10,477 nucleotides of DNA, from NCBI GenBank assembly GCA_023422955.1, contig JAFAGG010000037.1, forward strand, positions 1 to 10,477. The letters are read 5' to 3'. Each line of letters begins with the position of its first letter. Positions within the stretch are counted from its first letter, which is position 1. The DNA comes from Pseudomonadota bacterium (GTDB lineage Bacteria > Pseudomonadota > Gammaproteobacteria > Burkholderiales > Burkholderiaceae_D). The position numbers and the translations under genes are program-made. The notes below the pieces were generated by a model. The model was not told where the DNA came from and did no database searches. It was given only the letters and a program-made list of their open reading frames with translations. Of the stretch, positions 1-6,572 are shown in pieces.

Positions 1-917
1 TTGACGATCATGCCGCAGGGCTGCTGCGGATCGCTGCTCGAATACACTTCCTGGCCGGCGGCAACGGATTCCTGCGTGCTGATGAGCGCGCGCACCATGC
101 GTCGCTTCAGCTTGCCCAGATACTGGCTGCGCGCCACGATTTCCTGGCCCGGATAACAGCCTTTCCTGAAATTGATGCCGCCCACCACTTCGAAATTCAC
201 CATCTGCGGCACGAACTGTTCCTGCGTGGCTTGCGTGATTTGCGCGATGCCGGCGCGGATGTCGTCCAGGCGCCAGGCGGAAGAGGCGCGCGGAGCCAGT
301 GTCTTGACCAGTTCGGGCCAGGCTTGCTCGGCCGTGTCGATGGGCGCGATCCACAGATAACGCGGCGTATCCTCCGCATCGGGAAGGCAGATCAGTGTGC
401 CGGCAGCAGTGTCCGTCTTCGCGTAGGGCGCGTCGGGCAGATGTTCGAACCAGGGATTGAGCGCACCCGCCACGTCGTCTCCCGACAGGCCCAGCGTGAC
501 AAACTGGTCCGACACATCGGCGAGCTTGGCCTTGGCGCGTAATACAAACATTTGCAATCTTTTCTGGACTGCAGGCTGAATCTCGCGCGGGATCTGTAGG
601 AAAATGCCGGTTTTGGTACGCCACATCAGCAAGCTGGCCAGCATGCGACCCTTGGGCGAACAGTAGGCCGCAAGGCGCGCTTCGTCATTGCCCAGGTGCT
701 CGACGTCATTGGTCAACTGGCTGTGCAGAAAGTGTGCCGCTTCTTCGCCCGATGCTTGCGTTAAACCAAGCGCCGGCAAGGCGCAGATAAAACTGCGGCT
801 TTCAGAAGCCGGTAAGCTGGCTTGTTGAAATCCGACGATGTCATGAGGCTCGGTCTCGCTTATTTGCGCGCCATGCTGCGCAAGAAACGCCAGCCATCTG
901 TTGTTGGTTTCACCCAT
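1..917 (-). CDS. ygfZ: YgfZ family folate-binding / Fe-S cluster repair protein (3' end outside window)
   Basis: The minus strand is open from an ATG at 915-917 to the window edge, giving 305 codons without a stop, so the C-terminal end is missing. The family signature KGCYPGQE lies at residues 252-259, within a GINFRKGCYPGQEIVAR context; its Cys254 matches the conserved Cys of the YgfZ K-C-Y-x-G-Q-E motif. An N-terminal GcvT-like fold is consistent with HSQLTNDV near residue 65 and CSPKGRMLA near residue 86. YgfZ proteins are cytoplasmic, bind tetrahydrofolate and help maintain enzymes with iron-sulfur clusters such as MiaB. The next upstream in-frame ATG runs into a stop, which supports this start. 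The gene is divergent from mltG. Identification is firm; the physiological role is taken from the E. coli homologue. Confidence 0.93.
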   Translation of the reverse strand, partial: MGETNNRWLAFLAQHGAQISETEPHDIVGFQQASLPASESRSFICALPALGLTQASGEEAAHFLHSQLTNDVEHLGNDEARLAAYCSPKGRMLASLLMWRTKTGIFLQIPREIQPAVQKRLQMFVLRAKAKLADVSDQFVTLGLSGDDVAGALNPWFEHLPDAPYAKTDTAAGTLICLPDAEDTPRYLWIAPIDTAEQAWPELVKTLAPRASSAWRLDDIRAGIAQITQATQEQFVPQMVNFEVVGGINFRKGCYPGQEIVARSQYLGKLKRRMVRALISTQESVAAGQEVYSSSDPQQPCGMIV

Positions 918-972
918 ATATGCCCGCCATTAGTAAATCGATCAAACTTTCAGCCACAAGGAATTGGGATCG

Positions 973-978
973 ATTATA
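973..978 (-). promoter_or_regulatory. Perfect TATAAT -10 box for ygfZ
   Basis: On the minus strand this is an exact TATAAT about 55 bases upstream of the ygfZ start. No good -35 hexamer is visible 16-18 bp upstream, where the sequence is a GC-rich hairpin followed by a T-run, so the promoter is supported mainly by its -10 box and its position in a divergent gap. Confidence 0.4.
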
Positions 979-988
979 GTGGCACCAC

Positions 989-1015
989 AAAAAAATCGCC
1001 GGGGAGCCCCCCGAT
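989..1015 (-). terminator. Imperfect hairpin plus T7, terminator-like on the minus strand
   Basis: Read on the minus strand, ATCG pairs with CGAT around an inner GGGG/CCCC stem, followed directly by seven T residues. It resembles an intrinsic terminator, but no minus-strand gene lies upstream of it; it would only stop antisense transcription leaving mltG. On the plus strand the same hairpin sits just before the mltG ribosome-binding site. Confidence 0.35.
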
Positions 1016-1033
1016 CATCGATGAGGTACGATT

Positions 1034-2035
1034 TTGCTGAAACGATTATTGCTCTTGGTAGTACTGCTGGCGCTCGGTGTAGTGCTGGCATTTGCATGGT
1101 GGGCCTGGAAGCCGATATTGCCTGCAGAGCAGGCGCCGATTGAAATCACCATTCCCGCCGGCAGCAGCGTCAAACAGGCCAGCCGCCATGTCGCGCAGGC
1201 TGCGCCGGTATCGCCGCTGTTGCTGGAAGTGCTGACGCGCGCATCCGGCAACGGCGGTAAGCTCAAGGCCGGCATCTATGAACTCAAGCCGGGCATCTCG
1301 GCGTGGGAACTGCTCAACAAGATGGTGCGCGGCGAATACCTGATGGATTCCATCACCATCATCGAAGGCTGGACCTTCAAGCAGATGCGCGAGGCGATCT
1401 TGCAGCACAAGGGGCTGAAGCATGTGGCCAGCCATTGGAGCGAGCAGGAATTGCTGGCCAGGATAGCGCCGGATCACAAGATCGCCGAAGGCTTGTTCTA
1501 TCCCGAAACCTATACCTTCGCCAAGGGCTCGAACGACATCCAGGTCTACCGGCAGGCGCATGCGCTGATGATGCGGCGATTGAACGAAGCCTGGGAAAAG
1601 CGCGATCCCTCCTTGCCCTACAAATCTCCCTATGAAGCCTTGATCATGGCTTCCATCGTGGAAAAGGAAACCGGGCAGCGCTCCGAGCGCACCACGATCG
1701 CCGGCGTATTCGTCAATCGCCTGCGCATAGGCATGTTGCTGCAAACCGATCCCACCGTGATCTACGGCATGGGAGAAAATTTTGATGGCAATATCCGCAA
1801 GCGCGACCTGCGCACCGATACGCCTTACAACACCTACACGCGCCGCGGCTTGCCGCCGTCGCCAATCGCCTTGCCCGGCGGCGAGTCGCTGCATGCCGCC
1901 TTGAATCCCGCAGAGACCAAGGCGCTGTATTTCGTCGCGCGCGGCGACGGCACCAGTTATTTTTCGCCGACGCTCAGAGAGCATGAAGCCGCAGTCGACA
2001 AGTATCAGCGTCGCCGGCCTGCCGCCATCAAGTGA
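1034..2035 (+). CDS. mltG: Endolytic murein transglycosylase MltG (YceG-like)
   Basis: A 333-residue protein of the usual MltG length. Residues 4-28 form one hydrophobic segment that should anchor it in the inner membrane with the domain in the periplasm. The YceG-like domain carries EGLFYPETY (152-160), the catalytic block SIVEKETG with Glu210 at the position of E. coli Glu218, QTDPTVIYG (237-245), TPYNTY (263-268) and GLPPSPIALPGG (272-283). The enzyme cleaves nascent glycan strands and so limits peptidoglycan chain length. The start is a TTG, chosen because GAGG at 1023-1026 is well spaced ahead of it and the membrane segment begins immediately; no ATG fits. The gene is divergent from ygfZ and upstream of tmk, a neighbourhood shared with many proteobacteria. 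Confidence 0.95.
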   Translation: MLKRLLLLVVLLALGVVLAFAWWAWKPILPAEQAPIEITIPAGSSVKQASRHVAQAAPVSPLLLEVLTRASGNGGKLKAGIYELKPGISAWELLNKMVRGEYLMDSITIIEGWTFKQMREAILQHKGLKHVASHWSEQELLARIAPDHKIAEGLFYPETYTFAKGSNDIQVYRQAHALMMRRLNEAWEKRDPSLPYKSPYEALIMASIVEKETGQRSERTTIAGVFVNRLRIGMLLQTDPTVIYGMGENFDGNIRKRDLRTDTPYNTYTRRGLPPSPIALPGGESLHAALNPAETKALYFVARGDGTSYFSPTLREHEAAVDKYQRRRPAAIK

Positions 2036-2045
2036 AATCCTGCAT

Positions 2046-2073
2046 TTGAAATGAGGATCAGGCATCGTACAAT
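2046..2073 (+). promoter_or_regulatory. Sigma-70 type promoter upstream of tmk
   Basis: TTGAAA (2046-2051), a 16-bp spacer and TACAAT (2068-2073) each match consensus at five of six positions. Transcription would begin near 2080, about 36 bases before the tmk ATG. It would let tmk-holB-pilZ be transcribed separately from mltG. Confidence 0.55.
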
Positions 2074-2115
2074 GCCCGCTCTCATGCGGCGCTTTCCTGG
2101 CTAAGACAAGTATTT

Positions 2116-2727
2116 ATGGAAGTTGGCAAATTCATTACATTCGAAGGCATCGACGGTGCCGGCAAATCCACCCACATTTCCTACGTGGCCGACCTGCTGC
2201 ATGCGCAGGGCCATACCGTGGTCACCACGCGCGAGCCGGGCGGCACGCCGCTGGGTGAGCAATTGCGGCAACTGGTGCTGAATGAAAAGATGCATCTTGA
2301 AACCGAAGCCTTGCTGATGTTCGCCTCGCGTCGCGAACACCTGGCCCAGGTGATCGAACCGGCGCTGGCACGCGGCGACTATGTGATTTCTGACCGCTTC
2401 ACCGATGCCACCTTTGCCTACCAGGGCGGCGGCCGCCGGCTGTCGCTCGACAAGCTGAAAAGCCTGGAACAGTGGGTGCATCCGCATCTGCAGCCCGATC
2501 TCACGCTGCTGTTCGACGTGCCGCTGGAAGTGGCACGCGAACGCCTGAACGCCAGCCGTACGCTGGACAAGTTCGAGCAGGAAGAGGCGGATTTCTTCGC
2601 CGCCACCCGCGCCGAATACCTGCGCCGCGCCAAGGAATTTCCGCAGCGCTTTCGCGTGATCGATTCGTCGAAGCCGATTGCCGACATCCAGCAGGTGCTG
2701 GCCGACCTGATCGGCAAGCTGCAATGA
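2116..2727 (+). CDS. tmk: Thymidylate kinase
   Basis: A 203-residue dTMP kinase that phosphorylates dTMP to dTDP with ATP, an essential step in dTTP synthesis in the cytoplasm. The P-loop is GIDGAGKST (11-19), the substrate loop TREPGG is at 38-43, and SDRF (92-95) continues into TDATFAYQGGGR (96-107). The LID region near 147-160 contains Arg148 (ASRTLDKF). A P-loop without arginine plus arginine in the LID matches the E. coli-like type. Length is typical and the N-terminus starts directly with the first beta strand, which supports this ATG. It is followed after 36 bases by holB, the same tmk-holB order as in E. coli and Pseudomonas. Confidence 0.97.
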   Translation: MEVGKFITFEGIDGAGKSTHISYVADLLHAQGHTVVTTREPGGTPLGEQLRQLVLNEKMHLETEALLMFASRREHLAQVIEPALARGDYVISDRFTDATFAYQGGGRRLSLDKLKSLEQWVHPHLQPDLTLLFDVPLEVARERLNASRTLDKFEQEEADFFAATRAEYLRRAKEFPQRFRVIDSSKPIADIQQVLADLIGKLQ

Positions 2728-2763
2728 AAAACTGCGCTGCACGCTTTCCAAGGTCGATCTGAC

Positions 2764-3798
2764 ATGGCGGCCGCTACGCTCTATCCCTGGCAGCACGATG
2801 CATGGGCGCAATTGCAGCAGATGCGCAGCCGCCTGCCGCATGCGATTCTTTTTCAGGGCCCGCCCGGCATAGGCAAGGTCGCGCTGGCCGAGCAGTTTGC
2901 GCAATCGCTGTTGTGCGAATCGCTGCAGGCCGATGGCCATGCCTGCGGCGCTTGCGCGAGCTGCGGCTGGTTTGCCCAATACAGCCATCCTGACTACCGC
3001 CGCATCCGGCCGGAAGCGCTGGATGAAGGTTCGACAGACGAAGAAGCCGAAGAGGGTGAAGCCAAAAAATCAGGCAAGGCTGCCAAGAATCCATCCAAGG
3101 AAATCCGCATCGAGCAGGTGCGCCAGATCGGCGACTGGATCAACGTTTCCACTCACCGCAGCGGCAAGCGCGTGGTGCTGCTGTATCCGGCGGAAGCCTT
3201 GAATACCGCGTCGGCCAACTCGCTGCTGAAAACCCTGGAAGAGCCGCCGGCCGAAACTGTCTTCCTGCTGGTGTCGCATGCGCCGGATGGCTTGCTGCCT
3301 ACCATCCTGTCGCGCTGCCACCGGTTTTCGCTGGCGATTCCTGCGCAGGAACAGGCGCTGGCATGGCTGCAGGAGCAGGGAGTGGCAGAGGCGCAAGCAT
3401 GGCTGGCGGAGCAGGGCGGTGCGCTGCTGCTCGCGCATGCGATGGCGCAGGGTGAAACGCGTGAAATCCTGGAAGCCCTGCTGAATCAACTGGCCAGACC
3501 GGACAGGGATAGTGCGCTGAAGCTGGCGGCGCAATTGCAGAAAGAGTCGCCGGCAGCGCTTGTCGTATGGCTGCAACGTTGGTTGAGCGACCTGTTTTCT
3601 GTCAAACTGGCGGGCCGGGTCAGGTATTATCCGCGTTATCACAAGCAGCTAGCGGCGCTGGCGGCGCGTACCGATGCCGCCGCCTTGCAAAGAATGGCGA
3701 AATCGCTCAACGAGCGACGGGCGATTGCCGAGCATCCGCTGGCAGCACGCCTGTTTATCGAGGATATGCTGCTGGATTACTCCGCACTTTTTTCATAA
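2764..3798 (+). CDS. holB: DNA polymerase III subunit delta prime
   Basis: A 344-residue AAA+ protein of the clamp-loader delta prime family. GPPGIGKVALAEQ (32-44) is the P-loop region. Cys51, Cys61, Cys64 and Cys67 form the expected zinc-binding cluster. Residues 116-190 contain IEQVRQIGDW, KTLEEPP (156-162) and LPTILSRC (178-185), the last including the conserved SRC motif. Delta prime works with delta and the tau/gamma subunits to load the beta clamp at the replication fork. Between the zinc module and the sensor part, residues 85-112 form a charged, low-complexity linker rich in Glu, Asp and Lys, probably a flexible insertion. AAGG at 2750-2753 is a weak ribosome-binding site; pilZ follows after nine bases, so the two are probably co-translated. 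Confidence 0.95.
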   Translation: MAAATLYPWQHDAWAQLQQMRSRLPHAILFQGPPGIGKVALAEQFAQSLLCESLQADGHACGACASCGWFAQYSHPDYRRIRPEALDEGSTDEEAEEGEAKKSGKAAKNPSKEIRIEQVRQIGDWINVSTHRSGKRVVLLYPAEALNTASANSLLKTLEEPPAETVFLLVSHAPDGLLPTILSRCHRFSLAIPAQEQALAWLQEQGVAEAQAWLAEQGGALLLAHAMAQGETREILEALLNQLARPDRDSALKLAAQLQKESPAALVVWLQRWLSDLFSVKLAGRVRYYPRYHKQLAALAARTDAAALQRMAKSLNERRAIAEHPLAARLFIEDMLLDYSALFS

Positions 3799-3807
3799 AG
3801 GATCATT

Positions 3808-4188
3808 ATGGCCGATACCTCCGCTGCATCTTCCAGTGCATCCCAGGTTGCCCGCCCGGCTGTCTTGTCGCTCGCCATCAAGGAAAAGGCAGCGCTTTAC
3901 ACGGCCTACATGCCCTTTCTGAAAAACGGCGGTATTTTTCTGCCGACCAATCGGCCTTACAAGCTGGGCGATGAAATTTATCTCATCCTCACGCTGCTGG
4001 ACGACACCAACAAGTATCCGGTTGCAGGCAAAGTGGCATGGGTCACGCCGCCCGGCGCCAACCACAACAAGACCCAGGGAGTGGGCGTGCATTTTCCGGC
4101 GGATGAAAGCGGCCAGCGCCTGCGCCTGCGCATAGAAGAAATCCTGGCCGCAGCACTCGGCTCTTCGCGCGCCACCCACACGCTGTAA
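3808..4188 (+). CDS. pilZ: PilZ-domain type IV pilus protein, non-canonical (no RxxxR)
   Basis: A 126-residue protein consisting almost wholly of one PilZ domain. It resembles the founding PilZ of Pseudomonas aeruginosa: KNGGIFLPTNRPYKLGDE (39-56), PVAGKVAWVTPPGA (71-84), GVGVHF (91-96) and an ATHTL C-terminus. The RxxxR motif that canonical PilZ domains use to bind c-di-GMP is absent: Arg16 is followed four residues later by Leu. Proteins of this subgroup act in type IV pilus assembly through contacts with FimX/PilB rather than by binding c-di-GMP directly. An AAAGG ribosome-binding site (3797-3801) precedes the ATG. The position between holB and tatD is the same as in Pseudomonas, apart from the acetyltransferase that follows here. 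The pilus role is inferred from that subgroup. Confidence 0.9.
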   Translation: MADTSAASSSASQVARPAVLSLAIKEKAALYTAYMPFLKNGGIFLPTNRPYKLGDEIYLILTLLDDTNKYPVAGKVAWVTPPGANHNKTQGVGVHFPADESGQRLRLRIEEILAAALGSSRATHTL

Positions 4189-4192
4189 AGCC

Positions 4193-4708
4193 ATGGAGTT
4201 TTGCCACCGGCCGGCATGCCCGGCCGATTTGCCGCACATCGTCGAGATCTACAACAGCACCATCCCCTCACGCCTGGTTACTTCAGACCTGCAGCCGATA
4301 ACGGTGGAATCCCGCCTGCGCTGGTTTCATGAGCATGCGGACTCGGAGCGGCCGATATGGGTGGTCGATTTTCCTACATCCAGTCCGCATGCCGGCCAGC
4401 TTGCAGGCTGGCTCTCGTTCTCGGCTTTCCATCCTCGGCCGGCTTATGCCGGCACGGCAGAGCTGTCGATTTATCTTCATGAAGGCTGCCGGCAGCAAGG
4501 CTTGGGGAAATATCTGCTGGCAGAGGCGATCAAGGCAGCGCCGGCCCTGCATATCCACACGCTGGTCGGACTGATCTTCGCGCATAACCAGCCCAGTCTG
4601 AACCTGTTTTCCAAGGCGGGCTTCGAGCGCTGGGCGCATCTGCCGCGCGTTGCGGAAATGGATGGCCTGCGATACGACCTGATCATTGCAGGCAAGTCGC
4701 TGTCTTAA
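4193..4708 (+). CDS. GNAT acetyltransferase, phosphinothricin-acetyltransferase-like
   Basis: A 171-residue GNAT protein that starts four bases after the pilZ stop, so translation is probably coupled. The acetyl-CoA pyrophosphate loop is in GCRQQGLGKYLLAEAI (98-113), matching the R/Q-x-x-G-x-G pattern, preceded by the strand TAELSIYLHE (88-97). FAHNQPSLNLFSKAGFERWAHL (129-150) is the usual C-terminal GNAT segment. The N-terminus RPACPADLPHIVEIYN and the overall layout resemble the Pat/Bar and MnaT/YncA subfamily, which N-acetylates phosphinothricin, methionine sulfone or related amino acids. The true substrate cannot be read from the sequence. The gene interrupts the pilZ-tatD adjacency seen in other proteobacteria, so it may be a local insertion. 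Family assignment is firm; function is open. Confidence 0.88.
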   Translation: MEFCHRPACPADLPHIVEIYNSTIPSRLVTSDLQPITVESRLRWFHEHADSERPIWVVDFPTSSPHAGQLAGWLSFSAFHPRPAYAGTAELSIYLHEGCRQQGLGKYLLAEAIKAAPALHIHTLVGLIFAHNQPSLNLFSKAGFERWAHLPRVAEMDGLRYDLIIAGKSLS

Positions 4709-4712
4709 GCTG

Positions 4713-4748
4713 ATCTATAAATTAATCTATAAATGGATCTATAAATTG
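4713..4748. repeat. Triple 12-bp tandem repeat ATCTATAAAT-NN
   Basis: ATCTATAAAT occurs exactly at 4713, 4725 and 4737, each followed by two variable bases (TA, GG, TG), giving a perfect 12-bp period. It starts four bases after the acetyltransferase stop and lies about 85 bases upstream of tatD. It is AT-rich compared with its surroundings. Confidence 0.85.
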
Positions 4749-4818
4749 AGCTTCATCGGAGAAGTGCAGAGCTGAGCCGGCAGCGCTTGCGATCTCCGCA
4801 GATAAAGGCAGGGCGGAG

Positions 4819-4824
4819 TACAAT
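4819..4824 (+). promoter_or_regulatory. TACAAT -10 box just before tatD
   Basis: TACAAT ends nine bases before the tatD ATG. If used, transcription would start at or next to the ATG and give a leaderless or nearly leaderless mRNA. No convincing -35 box lies at normal distance; TTGCGA at 4787-4792 is too far (26 bp). Confidence 0.35.
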
Positions 4825-4832
4825 ACGCGCCC

Positions 4833-5612
4833 ATGTACGTCGATTCCCATTGCCACATCAATTTCCCCGAACTGGCCGAACGCCTGCCCGAGATACTCGG
4901 CAAGATGGCGGAAAACCAGGTGACCCACGCGCTGTGCGTTTCTGTCGATTTGCCGGAGTTTCCGCAAATACTGAAACTCGCGGAACAATTCCCCCAGGTT
5001 TATGCCTCGGTCGGTGTTCATCCCGATTACGAGGAAACGCCCGAACCTAGCGTCGATGGACTCGTGCAGCTTGCCGATCATCCGCGCGTGGTCGCAATAG
5101 GCGAAACCGGTCTGGATTACTACCGCCTGGAAGGCGACCTGGAATGGCAGAGGAATCGCTTTCGCACGCATATACGTGCGTCGCGCGCCTGCGGCAAACC
5201 ACTGATCATCCATACGCGTGCAGCCTCCGAAGATACCTTGCGCATCATGAAGGAAGAAGGCGCAGCGCCGCAGGACGGCGGCGCCGGCGGCGTCATGCAT
5301 TGCTTCACCGAGTCGCTGGCGGTAGCGCAAGCCGCGATGGAGATGGGCTTTTACATTTCCTTCTCGGGCATCGTGACCTTCAAGAGTGCGAAAGAATTGC
5401 AGGAGGTGGCACGCGCCGTTCCGCTGGAGCGCATGCTGATAGAAACCGATTCTCCCTACCTTGCACCGGTACCGTTTCGCGGCAAGCGCAATGAGCCGGG
5501 TTATGTGCGTCATGTCGCCGAATTCATTGCCGACCTGAAGCAGGTCCCGCTGGCCGAAATCGCCCGCCACACTTCCGATAATTTCTTCAGGCTGTTTGCC
5601 ATCGGGCGTTAA
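4833..5612 (+). CDS. tatD: TatD family metal-dependent DNase / hydrolase (YcfH-like)
   Basis: A 259-residue TIM-barrel hydrolase of typical TatD/YcfH length. All metal ligands expected for the family are visible: His6 and His8 in DSHCHINF, Glu91 in GETGLDYYR, His127 in IIHTRA, His156 in MHCFTE and Asp206 in ETDSPYLAP. Family members are cytoplasmic, use two divalent metal ions and act as 3'-5' exonucleases or on damaged DNA; some homologues act on other substrates such as D-amino-acid derivatives. The ATG was chosen because the first beta strand and the HxH motif follow at once. There is no close Shine-Dalgarno sequence: GGAG at 4815-4818 is 14 bases away. The gene follows the pilZ operon, as in Pseudomonas. 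Confidence 0.94.
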   Translation: MYVDSHCHINFPELAERLPEILGKMAENQVTHALCVSVDLPEFPQILKLAEQFPQVYASVGVHPDYEETPEPSVDGLVQLADHPRVVAIGETGLDYYRLEGDLEWQRNRFRTHIRASRACGKPLIIHTRAASEDTLRIMKEEGAAPQDGGAGGVMHCFTESLAVAQAAMEMGFYISFSGIVTFKSAKELQEVARAVPLERMLIETDSPYLAPVPFRGKRNEPGYVRHVAEFIADLKQVPLAEIARHTSDNFFRLFAIGR

Positions 5613-5613
5613 A

Positions 5614-5628
5614 GCCGCTGGCAGCGGC
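5614..5628 (+). terminator. Short GC hairpin after the tatD stop
   Basis: GCCGCT-GGC-AGCGGC is a 6-bp perfect stem directly after the tatD stop codon. No T-run follows immediately (the nearest is at 5653-5659), so it is a weak terminator or an mRNA 3'-end stabiliser rather than a classical intrinsic terminator. Confidence 0.3.
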
Positions 5629-5667
5629 ATAAGTCACCAAGCGTCGCCAAGATTTTTTTATTCCTCT

Positions 5668-5695
5668 TAACAAACTGCTTTGTAGCAGTTTGTTA
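5668..5695. repeat. Perfect 12-bp inverted repeat with 4-base loop
   Basis: TAACAAACTGCT (5668-5679) and its exact complement AGCAGTTTGTTA (5684-5695) flank TTGT. No T-run follows on either strand, so it does not look like a standard terminator. It could be an operator for a dimeric repressor or a stable RNA hairpin. Confidence 0.8.
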
Positions 5696-5703
5696 CTACC
5701 TCC

Positions 5704-5741
5704 CTGAAACTGAAGTGCCGGAGACTTGTCAGAAGTTTCAG
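5704..5741 (+). promoter_or_regulatory. Candidate ECF-type promoter inside an 8-bp inverted repeat
   Basis: GAAACT (5706-5711), 16 bases, then GTCAGA (5728-5733) gives AAC-N17-GTC, the spacing of sigma-E/ECF promoters. The outer ends form an inverted repeat, CTGAAACT (5704-5711) and AGTTTCAG (5734-5741). Transcription would start near 5740 and leave a leader of about 78 bases containing the 5750-5771 hairpin. No convincing sigma-70 promoter was found for the gene downstream. Confidence 0.3.
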
Positions 5742-5749
5742 TGCGATGA

Positions 5750-5771
5750 CATGTTGGATGGATTCAACATG
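5750..5771 (+). repeat. Leader hairpin CATGTTG-N8-CAACATG
   Basis: A perfect 7-bp inverted repeat with an 8-base loop, 46 bases before the start codon of the Ser-rich protein and likely within its mRNA leader. Confidence 0.6.
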
Positions 5772-5817
5772 CTCTCCATGATATTTCTGCGCTCATAAAC
5801 TCTCATCAGGAGGTCAC

Positions 5818-6516
5818 ATGAAAAAGAAATCTTTAGCAGTTGCCCTGTCTCTCATGTTTACCGCAGGCTTTGCGGTAGCCCAGCATCATCCGGCAGGCGA
5901 TGTTCGCATGAGCACGGATCAAAGCCGTGCCCAGGAAATCCTCGATCGCGCCGATCAGGATGCCGCTGCCGGCGTTACCAGCGGCGTTTCCGGCGACGCA
6001 TCGAGCACCGACAGCAGCGGCAGCTCCGATAGCACTAGCGGTGCCAGTGCATCGGATTCATCCTCGACCAGCGGTCCCAGCAGCGAAGTACGTATGAGCA
6101 CCGATGAATCTCGCGCTGATGACATCCTGGAACGTGCCGAGGAGCTTTCCAATGATCAGCCAGCGGGAGCTAGCGGTTCATGGTCCGGAACTTCGGAGTC
6201 CGGTACGACCGGCAGCGGCGGCGCCTCTGATTCGACCAGCGGCACTTCAGGCACCGGTGCTGAGAGCTCTTCGAGTAGCGACTCTTCTTCGGGCAGCTCT
6301 GCTTCCGACAGTTCCGGCATGAGCAGCGGCACCAGCGGCGCCTCCGGCACTTCAGGTGCGGCGTCGTCCCATGCCGATGACAAGGGTGCGACTTCCGGTA
6401 GCAGCGCAGCCGGCGACACCTCTTCCGGCGGCGTTTCTTCGCCGGTTCCTTCCAGTGAAAGTTCGGCCCATGGCCGCACCGCCGCACCGGAGTCCGGTAC
6501 TGCGCCGGGACGCTGA
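5818..6516 (+). CDS. Secreted Ser/Gly/Thr-rich low-complexity protein with duplicated VRMSTDxSRA motif
   Basis: A 232-residue protein I do not recognise. Residues 1-21 are a clear Sec signal peptide (three Lys, a hydrophobic core, AVA before Gln22), so the product is exported to the periplasm or beyond. There is no lipobox Cys and no later membrane segment. An 18-residue motif occurs twice, at 28-45 and 90-107: [DE]VRMSTD[QE]SRAxxIL[DE]RA, apparently a short charged helix. Residues 50-89 and 111-232 are low complexity, dominated by Ser, Gly, Thr, Ala and Asp, and probably disordered. Translation signals are strong: AGGAGGT at 5808-5814 ahead of the ATG. The reading frame is real despite its odd composition, because signal peptide, SD and motif copies all agree. 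A perfect terminator follows. Candidate roles, without direct evidence, are an envelope or matrix protein or a stress protein. Confidence 0.82.
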   Translation: MKKKSLAVALSLMFTAGFAVAQHHPAGDVRMSTDQSRAQEILDRADQDAAAGVTSGVSGDASSTDSSGSSDSTSGASASDSSSTSGPSSEVRMSTDESRADDILERAEELSNDQPAGASGSWSGTSESGTTGSGGASDSTSGTSGTGAESSSSSDSSSGSSASDSSGMSSGTSGASGTSGAASSHADDKGATSGSSAAGDTSSGGVSSPVPSSESSAHGRTAAPESGTAPGR

Positions 6517-6572
6517 TCAGGTGAGCTAAATAAGCAGGACAGGCCTCGGCGCCTGTCGCCTACTGCGAGTCC

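Noticed and set aside
1046..2065. 339-codon minus-strand open frame opposite mltG
   Set aside because: Antisense shadow; the plus-strand frame carries all MltG motifs and the antisense product resembles no family.
2101..2988. 295-codon minus-strand open frame opposite tmk and holB
   Set aside because: It spans two well-identified plus-strand genes and shows no domain or ribosome-binding site.
4722..5630. 302-codon minus-strand open frame opposite tatD
   Set aside because: Antisense shadow; all TatD metal ligands are in the plus-strand frame.
5653..5683. T7 run followed by a hairpin read as the tatD terminator
   Set aside because: The T-run precedes the hairpin on the plus strand, and on the minus strand the bases after the hairpin are not T-rich, so order and tail are wrong for an intrinsic terminator.
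6156..6487. Glu/Pro-rich and Arg/Cys-rich minus-strand frames opposite the Ser-rich gene
   Set aside because: They arise from the repetitive AGC/TCC-type codons of the plus-strand gene, which has a signal peptide, SD and terminator.
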